The notes under the pieces were generated by a model. It saw only the letters and a program-made list of their open reading frames with translations, ran no database searches and was not told where the DNA came from. Below are positions 6,418 through 11,493 of a DNA stretch of 11,493 nucleotides, piece after piece; positions within the stretch are counted from its first letter, which is position 1; every line of letters begins with the position of its first letter. This DNA is from an uncultured Sphingobacteriaceae bacterium (GTDB taxonomy: Bacteria; Bacteroidota; Bacteroidia; Sphingobacteriales; Sphingobacteriaceae). The DNA is taken from contig CAMPKC010000083.1 of NCBI GenBank assembly GCA_946887045.1, positions 1 through 11,493 on the forward strand, given 5' to 3'. A program made the translations under genes and the position numbers.

Positions 6418-8270
6418 GCATTTTATCAGGAGAACAATTAGGCCATGCTTTTAATGACAACTGGCTGTTTAAGGATCTGACGCTTGGAATAGCCAAAGGC
6501 CAACGCATGGCTTTGGTAGGTATAAATGGCTCTGGCAAAACAACTTTACTGCGTATACTTGCAGAAAGACTTAAGCCAAATGAAGGAAAGGTAGTTAAAG
6601 AAAAAGGGCTTCATGTTGGATACCTGGAACAAGACCCGAATTTTTCGGGCCATAAAACTATTGTCGATTTTATATACAGTCTCGATAATCAGCAACAACA
6701 ATTAATCCGAAAATACGAGGAATTGATTGAGAATCCGGAAGCTGACAGCAAAGCTTTAGAGGACATTACTCATCAGCTAAGCGAAGCCAACGCATGGGAA
6801 TACGAGTATCAGATTAAAACCATCCTCCAGAGACTATCGATTACACACCTGGAACAAGAGATAAGCAGCCTGTCTGGCGGACAGCGAAAGCGATTAGCTT
6901 TAGCAAAACTTCTTATTGATGACCCCGAGGTTTTTATTCTGGATGAGCCAACTAATCATTTGGACATTGAAATGATAGAATGGCTGGAAAGCTTTCTGAC
7001 AACAGGGCAAAAGACCTTAATTATGGTAACCCACGACAGATACTTTCTGGACAATGTGTGCAATCACATACTTGAGTTAGAGAACCGAAAGATCTACCAT
7101 TATCAAGGAAACTACGGGTATTTCCTGGAACGCAAAGCAGAACGTGAAGCAGATGACGCGGCATCTTTACAGAAGAACAGGAACCTTTTGAAAAAAGAGC
7201 TTGAATGGATGCGAAGAATGCCTAAAGCACGAACCACGAAATCTAAATCAAGAATTGACTCGTTTTATGAATTAGAAAATAAAACCAAAGGAGGCAAAGA
7301 TACACAGCAGGTAGAGTTGAGCACAAAAGTTGCTCGCCAGGGAAACAAAATTCTGGAAATAGAGAATGTGTCAAAAGGCTTTAACAGCAAAGAAATAATT
7401 AAGAGTTTTAGCTACACATTTAAGAAAGGCGACAAGATTGGCGTAGCAGGCAGAAACGGTAGCGGAAAGTCAACCTTTCTCAATTTAATCACCAGCACAA
7501 TAAAGCCCGATTCAGGAACAGTTGTCGCAGGCGAAACAACTCAGTTTGGGTATTACAAACAATCCGGATTGGAGTTTAATGAAAGCGAGAGGGTAATTGA
7601 CATTGTTAAGAACGTAGCGGAATATATAACCATGGCCGACGGCAAGACATTGACCGCCTCGCAATTGTTAACACATTTTCTTTTTCCGCCGGCAAAACAA
7701 CATAATGTTGTTTCAAAATTAAGCGGGGGCGAAAAGAAAAGGCTCCATTTAATGCGGGTTCTAATGAAGAATCCAAATTTCTTAATTCTTGATGAGCCCA
7801 CAAATGACTTGGACATTGACACGTTAAATGTTCTGGAGGAGTTTTTGGAAAAATACAATGGAGTACTACTATTGGTTTCGCACGACAGGTATTTGATGGA
7901 TCGGTTAACTAACCAGCTCTTTATCCTCGAGGGCGAGGGGTTCGTGGATATTTACGCAGGAAACTATACAGACTACAGACTCGAAAAAGAGGAGGAAGCA
8001 AAGAAGCCTCTTCAGTCTAGGAATGAAGTTGAAAAAAAAGAAAAGACAACTAAGAGCAAACTTAGCTTCAAAGAGGAAAAAGAACTTGAATCTCTGGAAA
8101 CCGAAATTCCGGAACTGGAAATCAGAGTTAGACAATTAAGTCAGCAATTGAACAACACCCTCGATCATATCGAATTAACTGAAATCTCGAAACAGATTGA
8201 GGAGCAAAAAAATAAGATCGACAGCCATACGTTGCGTTGGTTAGAATTAATAGAACTTAAAGAACAATAA
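6414..8270 (+). CDS. uup: Uup-type ABC-F ATPase
   Basis: ABC-F proteins are soluble twin-ATPase proteins that act on ribosomes and have no membrane domain. The 618 residues show ABC domain 1 with Walker A GINGSGKTT (36-44), signature LSGGQ (153-157), Walker B FILDE with catalytic E178, and switch H207. The linker has the Uup-like ARTTKSKSRIDSFYELENK (272-290). Domain 2 has GRNGSGKST (346-354), LSGGE (436-440), LILDE with E461, and H490. The ILDEPTNDLDIDTLNVLEEFL stretch and the C-terminal coiled coil (about 549-617, starting KLSFKEEKELESLETEI) point to Uup and away from EttA or antibiotic-resistance ABC-Fs. In E. coli, Uup affects transposon precise excision and ribosome assembly, and its C-terminal domain binds DNA. 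The gene overlaps the upstream Rossmann gene by 4 nt, and its stop is one base before the first parS palindrome. The exact cellular role here is inferred. Confidence 0.9.
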   Translation: MSILSGEQLGHAFNDNWLFKDLTLGIAKGQRMALVGINGSGKTTLLRILAERLKPNEGKVVKEKGLHVGYLEQDPNFSGHKTIVDFIYSLDNQQQQLIRKYEELIENPEADSKALEDITHQLSEANAWEYEYQIKTILQRLSITHLEQEISSLSGGQRKRLALAKLLIDDPEVFILDEPTNHLDIEMIEWLESFLTTGQKTLIMVTHDRYFLDNVCNHILELENRKIYHYQGNYGYFLERKAEREADDAASLQKNRNLLKKELEWMRRMPKARTTKSKSRIDSFYELENKTKGGKDTQQVELSTKVARQGNKILEIENVSKGFNSKEIIKSFSYTFKKGDKIGVAGRNGSGKSTFLNLITSTIKPDSGTVVAGETTQFGYYKQSGLEFNESERVIDIVKNVAEYITMADGKTLTASQLLTHFLFPPAKQHNVVSKLSGGEKKRLHLMRVLMKNPNFLILDEPTNDLDIDTLNVLEEFLEKYNGVLLLVSHDRYLMDRLTNQLFILEGEGFVDIYAGNYTDYRLEKEEEAKKPLQSRNEVEKKEKTTKSKLSFKEEKELESLETEIPELEIRVRQLSQQLNNTLDHIELTEISKQIEEQKNKIDSHTLRWLELIELKEQ

Positions 8271-8286
8271 CGTTCCACGTGGAACA
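8271..8286. other. parS: parS centromere site 1 (ParB binding)
   Basis: CGTTCCACGTGGAACA contains the perfect 14-bp palindrome GTTCCACGTGGAAC (8272-8285). It matches the general bacterial chromosomal parS consensus TGTTNCACGTGNAACA at every position but the first. ParB (Spo0J) loads at such sites, spreads, and with ParA and SMC segregates the origin region. The site begins on the base after the uup-like stop codon. It is the exact reverse complement of site 2. The parA and parB genes are not in the window. Confidence 0.92.
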
Positions 8287-8295
8287 TTCAAAATT

Positions 8296-8311
8296 TGTTC
8301 CACGTGGAACG
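8296..8311. other. parS: parS centromere site 2 (ParB binding)
   Basis: TGTTCCACGTGGAACG carries the same 14-bp palindrome (8297-8310), 25 bp centre to centre from site 1, and differs from the parS consensus only at the last base. Together the two 16-mers form a 16-bp inverted repeat around a 9-nt spacer (8287-8295). The site ends 10 nt before the mnmG ATG. Read in the mnmG frame it encodes FHVER, which makes an apparent but probably false N-terminal extension of that gene. Confidence 0.92.
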
Positions 8312-8321
8312 TCGAAAATAT

Positions 8322-10184
8322 ATGTTTAAAAAATATGACATTATAGTTGTAGGAGCGGGTCACGCTGGATGTGAAGCCGCTGCCGCCGCGGGTAACCTCG
8401 GATCATCGGTATTGTTGATCACTATGAACATGGGGACTATTGCTCAAATGAGCTGCAATCCGGCAATGGGCGGGGTAGCGAAGGGACAAATAGTGCGAGA
8501 AATCGATGCTATGGGCGGCTACTCGGGTATAATTACCGACAAATCGATGATTCAATTCCGGATGCTCAATCTATCAAAGGGTCCAGCGATGTGGAGTCCA
8601 AGGGCTCAAACAGATAGGATGCGCTTTGCAGAAGAATGGCGACTAGCGTTAGAAAATATCCCTAATGTAGATTTCTGGCAGGATACCGTTAAAGAAATAA
8701 CTGTAAAAGGAGATAAAGTTACAGGGGTGATCACATCATTGGGAATTCCGATTGAAGCAGATGCCGTTGTTCTAACCAATGGAACCTTTCTAAACGGTTT
8801 GATTCATATAGGTGAGAAGAAGTTTGGTGGCGGCAGAACAGCAGAGAAATCATCGACAGGATTAACAGAGCAGCTAGTTGAACTTGGCTTTGAATCAGGA
8901 AGAATGAAAACAGGAACGCCCCCAAGAGTAGACGGTAGAAGCCTGGACTACTCAAAAATGGAAGAGCAATGGGGAGATGAAGAGGGCGGAAGATTCTCAT
9001 ATACAAATGTAGATATTCCAAAAAAACAACGATGCTGCTGGATCACCTATACTAATTCAGAAGTACACGAAACACTGAAAGAAGGATTCGAAAAGTCTCC
9101 AATGTTTACCGGAAGGATAAAAGGGCTTGGACCTAGATACTGCCCATCTATCGAAGACAAGATCAATCGCTTTGCGGAGAGAGAAAGACATCAAATATTT
9201 GTGGAACCCGAAGGCTGGAACACTGTAGAAATTTATGTAAATGGATTCTCAACATCATTGCCTGAAGATGTACAAAATAAAGCATTAAGATTAATACCGG
9301 GCTTTGAAAACGCCAAGATGTTCAGACCAGGGTATGCGATCGAATACGACTTCTTCCCTCCGACACAGCTAAGTCTTACACTCGAAACAAAGCTTGTAAA
9401 TAACTTATTCTTTGCCGGACAAATAAACGGAACAACAGGATACGAAGAAGCCGCAAGTCAGGGTTTTATCGCGGGCATAAACGCACATCAAAAAATCCAC
9501 GATAAACATGAATTGATCATGAAGCGGTCCGAATCATATATTGGCGTTTTGATAGATGATCTGGTAACGAAAGGGACCGAAGAACCATATCGCATGTTCA
9601 CCTCGAGAGCGGAACACCGATTGCTCCTGAGGCAGGACAATGCTGATATCAGACTTAGTCCGATCGCTCACGAACTTGGTTTAATAAATGATGAGCGCTT
9701 AGAGAAGGTTAATAAAAAGGTTTCAGATTCAGATCGAATTGTAAAGCATCTAAAATTAACTTCGATAGAACCATCGGAAATTAATTCTGTTCTTGAAGAG
9801 CTTGGATCTAGCCCAATCAGTCAAAATGTGAAAATGTTCCAGATACTGTCTCGCCCTCAGATCTCGATCAAAGATATCAGAAGAGCAAGCAAATCTTTCG
9901 ATCATCTTTTACAGGAATACGACCGAGAAACAGTAGAGCAGTCAGAAATAAAAGTGAAATACGAAAGCTATTTTGAAAAGGAAATGGAAATCGTCAATAA
10001 AATGAAACGGATGGAAGACCAGGAAATAAATCCTGCGTTCAATTATCAATCACTCGTTTCCCTGTCAAAAGAAGCCAGAGAAAAATTACTTAAAATCAAA
10101 CCTCGAACTTTAGGTCAGGCCTCACGGATATCAGGAGTTTCACCCTCAGATATATCCGTTTTGATGGTTCATATGGGGAAATAA
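8322..10184 (+). CDS. mnmG: tRNA uridine-5-carboxymethylaminomethyl modification enzyme MnmG (GidA)
   Basis: MnmG is an FAD enzyme that works with the GTPase MnmE to place the carboxymethylaminomethyl group on the wobble uridine (U34) of certain tRNAs. From the ATG at 8322 the protein has 620 residues, the usual family length. The FAD-binding [14 protein letters not shown] lies at 11-24. The conserved MSCNPAMGG has C45. Further motifs are GGGRTAE (169-175), [10 protein letters not shown] with C274 (271-280), PGYAIEYD (336-343), and [15 protein letters not shown] (367-381). [15 protein letters not shown] (428-442) and the C-terminal [16 protein letters not shown], a tRNA/MnmE-binding helical domain, follow. 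An in-frame TTG at 8295 would add nine residues translated from parS DNA; I reject it because the Rossmann strand begins properly at [13 protein letters not shown]. MnmE is not in the window. The gene may be co-transcribed with the uup-like gene, 51 nt upstream. Confidence 0.97.
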   Translation: MFKKYDIIVVGAGHAGCEAAAAAGNLGSSVLLITMNMGTIAQMSCNPAMGGVAKGQIVREIDAMGGYSGIITDKSMIQFRMLNLSKGPAMWSPRAQTDRMRFAEEWRLALENIPNVDFWQDTVKEITVKGDKVTGVITSLGIPIEADAVVLTNGTFLNGLIHIGEKKFGGGRTAEKSSTGLTEQLVELGFESGRMKTGTPPRVDGRSLDYSKMEEQWGDEEGGRFSYTNVDIPKKQRCCWITYTNSEVHETLKEGFEKSPMFTGRIKGLGPRYCPSIEDKINRFAERERHQIFVEPEGWNTVEIYVNGFSTSLPEDVQNKALRLIPGFENAKMFRPGYAIEYDFFPPTQLSLTLETKLVNNLFFAGQINGTTGYEEAASQGFIAGINAHQKIHDKHELIMKRSESYIGVLIDDLVTKGTEEPYRMFTSRAEHRLLLRQDNADIRLSPIAHELGLINDERLEKVNKKVSDSDRIVKHLKLTSIEPSEINSVLEELGSSPISQNVKMFQILSRPQISIKDIRRASKSFDHLLQEYDRETVEQSEIKVKYESYFEKEMEIVNKMKRMEDQEINPAFNYQSLVSLSKEAREKLLKIKPRTLGQASRISGVSPSDISVLMVHMGK

Positions 10185-10195
10185 TTGTAAATAAT

Positions 10196-10223
10196 TGATT
10201 TTCAGTTAATTAACTTAAAATTA
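10196..10223. terminator. AT-rich dyad after mnmG, possible terminator
   Basis: A nearly perfect palindrome is centred between 10209 and 10210. Its 12-bp core is AGTTAATTAACT (10204-10215). The symmetry extends outward to 10196 and 10223 with one mismatch (C10203/T10216) and one G-T pair. It starts 12 nt after the mnmG stop and could end the mnmG transcript, but the stem has little GC and no long T tract follows. The rest of the 131-nt gap before the next gene is AT-rich, with no recognisable promoter box. Confidence 0.35.
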
Positions 10224-10307
10224 GGTCGACGTAAATAAATAACGTATAAGCGCAAGTTTTTAAATTTTAATGGTATCGTTCCAAAATTGGTTAAAATCGT
10301 TTAAAAA

Positions 10308-10319
10308 GCATTTAAATGC
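10308..10319. repeat. 12-bp palindrome overlapping the lipoprotein start codon
   Basis: GCATTTAAATGC is a perfect palindrome containing the ATG (10316-10318) of the downstream lipoprotein gene. It could be a chance AT-rich dyad or a small operator or translation-control element. There is no Shine-Dalgarno sequence here. Confidence 0.35.
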
Positions 10320-11493
10320 GAAATAGGCTAAATTCTCTTATCCTCTGTGTTTACATTGGAGGCATTTTTTTCTTAAGTCATTTTTTTGGCTGTGCAAGCA
10401 TCCAACATCCTACAGGCGGACCCAGAGATAGTGTCGCGCCGAAAATTTTAGAAGAGAACCCCAAGAACTTCACGACAAGCTTTAAAGACAATGAAATAAA
10501 TATCGAGTTTAACGAATACTATAAACTGGTGAATGAGTTCAAAGAAATAAGCGTTTCTCCGGCGATGGAAAAAGCTCCTATTTTTAAAGTCAAAAAGAAG
10601 ACACTCAATATTCAATTTCAAGAACCTTTACAAGATAGTACGACATATACAATAAACTTTGGAAATGCTCTTGCAGATTACAACGAAGGGAATGTCTTAA
10701 AAAACTACATGTATGTATTCGCGACTGGTGATAAAATCGATTCGCTATCTATAAGCGGAAATGTAAAAAACACTTTAACAAAGGAAGGAGTACTTGACGC
10801 TACTGTTTTCATCTTACCAGTTTCTCAAGATTCATTATTCGGCAAAAAACGGGCAAGCATTTTTACTACAACCGATTCATCCGGTAATTTCAGCCTGAAG
10901 TACCTGAGAGAAGGCAGCTATAACTTGTATGCCTTAAAAGAGAAAGGTGGCGATAAAATATATAACTCAACAAATGAAGAAATCGGATTTCGGTCAGATC
11001 CTATAGTTCTAACAAAAGACACGAGCGGAGTAGATATTGAAATATTTACAGAACAGGCAAAAGAATTTAGATTATTAGATCGAAAAATTGAAAAAGATGC
11101 ACGCATCTCATTCCTTTTTAACAAACAACTCGAAAAACCACAAATTCAAATACTACAACCAGCGACCTTAAATAATTCAAAAATAACAGAATTCAGTCCG
11201 ACTAATGATACGGCCTATGTTTGGACCCAATCAATGGAATTTGATTCACTTACAGTTGCATTCCAGGATGATAAACAAAATCTTGATACTGTAACTCTTC
11301 GTCGCAATAAACGGGACACCTATGAAAGAGTATTAACATTTTCAGACAACGTGTCCTCATCAAGGTTAAAGCCCGGAGCAGATGTCCTATTGATTTCGTC
11401 GGCACCAATCTCCACAATAGACGGCAAAAAAATCACACTATTACAAGATTCTATCCCAGTTAATGGCCTAAGAGTTTCAAGAGATAGTTTATC
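10316..11493 (+). CDS. Ig-like (SbsA/Big_5-type) domain lipoprotein, 3' end cut by the window
   Basis: The open frame runs from ATG 10316 to the last base without a stop: 392 codons plus two bases. The N-terminus is a lipoprotein signal: MRNR, a hydrophobic stretch to about residue 25, then C26 in HFFGC, a loose lipobox. The mature part opens with PTGGPRDSVAPKIL (32-45), a hallmark of Bacteroidota lipoproteins with an N-terminal SbsA Ig-like domain (Big_5). That domain runs to about 139 and ends in the typical TTYTINFGNAL ... YVFATGDKID pattern. A second beta-sandwich, resembling carboxypeptidase regulatory domains, follows at about 143-235 (ISGNVKN ... TTDSSGNFSLKYLREGSYNLYALKE). The rest is beta-rich, without motifs I recognise. 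It is probably anchored in an outer or inner membrane leaflet facing the periplasm or cell surface. Its role is unknown. It is separated from mnmG by 131 nt and may have its own promoter. Confidence 0.85.
   Translation, partial: MRNRLNSLILCVYIGGIFFLSHFFGCASIQHPTGGPRDSVAPKILEENPKNFTTSFKDNEINIEFNEYYKLVNEFKEISVSPAMEKAPIFKVKKKTLNIQFQEPLQDSTTYTINFGNALADYNEGNVLKNYMYVFATGDKIDSLSISGNVKNTLTKEGVLDATVFILPVSQDSLFGKKRASIFTTTDSSGNFSLKYLREGSYNLYALKEKGGDKIYNSTNEEIGFRSDPIVLTKDTSGVDIEIFTEQAKEFRLLDRKIEKDARISFLFNKQLEKPQIQILQPATLNNSKITEFSPTNDTAYVWTQSMEFDSLTVAFQDDKQNLDTVTLRRNKRDTYERVLTFSDNVSSSRLKPGADVLLISSAPISTIDGKKITLLQDSIPVNGLRVSRDSL

Noticed and set aside
6414..8270. Antibiotic-resistance ABC-F (Vga/Msr/OptrA type)
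   Set aside because: The Uup-like linker, the TNDLDIDTLNVLEEFL stretch and the C-terminal coiled coil fit the housekeeping Uup group, and there is no sign of mobile context.
8295..8321. TTG start for mnmG giving 629 residues
   Set aside because: The extra nine residues are translated from parS site 2 and the spacer; ATG 8322 fits the family N-terminus.

Overview
The window looks like ordinary, vertically inherited chromosome of a Bacteroidota bacterium, most likely a sphingobacterial lineage of the Pedobacter/Mucilaginibacter kind. The reasons are an AT-rich but not extreme composition, few Shine-Dalgarno sequences, a promoter -7 box of the TAnnTTTG type, a YbeY of the Bacteroidota form, a very large DUF4175-like membrane coiled-coil protein, and a lipoprotein with an SbsA-type Ig-like domain. 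All eight protein genes lie on the + strand. I see no mobile element, tRNA, rRNA or CRISPR array.

Layout. 2-1243: CysN, the GTPase subunit of ATP sulfurylase; its true start may lie just left of the window. 1244-1336: a short spacer almost filled by three chained inverted repeats. 1337-5547: a tight block of a 1113-residue DUF4175-like membrane protein, a small RsbW-like HATPase and the rRNA endonuclease YbeY, with junctions of +3 nt and a 1-nt TAATG overlap. 5548-5763: a 216-nt spacer carrying a candidate promoter. 5764-8270: a TIP30/HTATIP2-like NAD(P)-binding protein starting at TTG, overlapping by 4 nt (ATGA) an Uup-type ABC-F ATPase. 8271-8311: two parS centromere sites placed head to head. 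8322-10184: MnmG (GidA). 10316-11493: the first 392 codons of an Ig-like lipoprotein that runs off the right edge.

Themes. YbeY, MnmG and the ABC-F protein all serve RNA maturation or the ribosome. CysN belongs to sulfate assimilation. The DUF4175 protein and its HATPase neighbour probably act together at the membrane, but their task is not known.

The most notable signal is the pair of near-perfect ParB-binding (parS) sites in the 51-nt gap before mnmG. They suggest the window is close to the replication origin. They also create a false N-terminal extension of MnmG (FHVER read from the parS DNA). I found no convincing undescribed multi-gene system; the DUF4175/HATPase pair is the best candidate for unknown biology.
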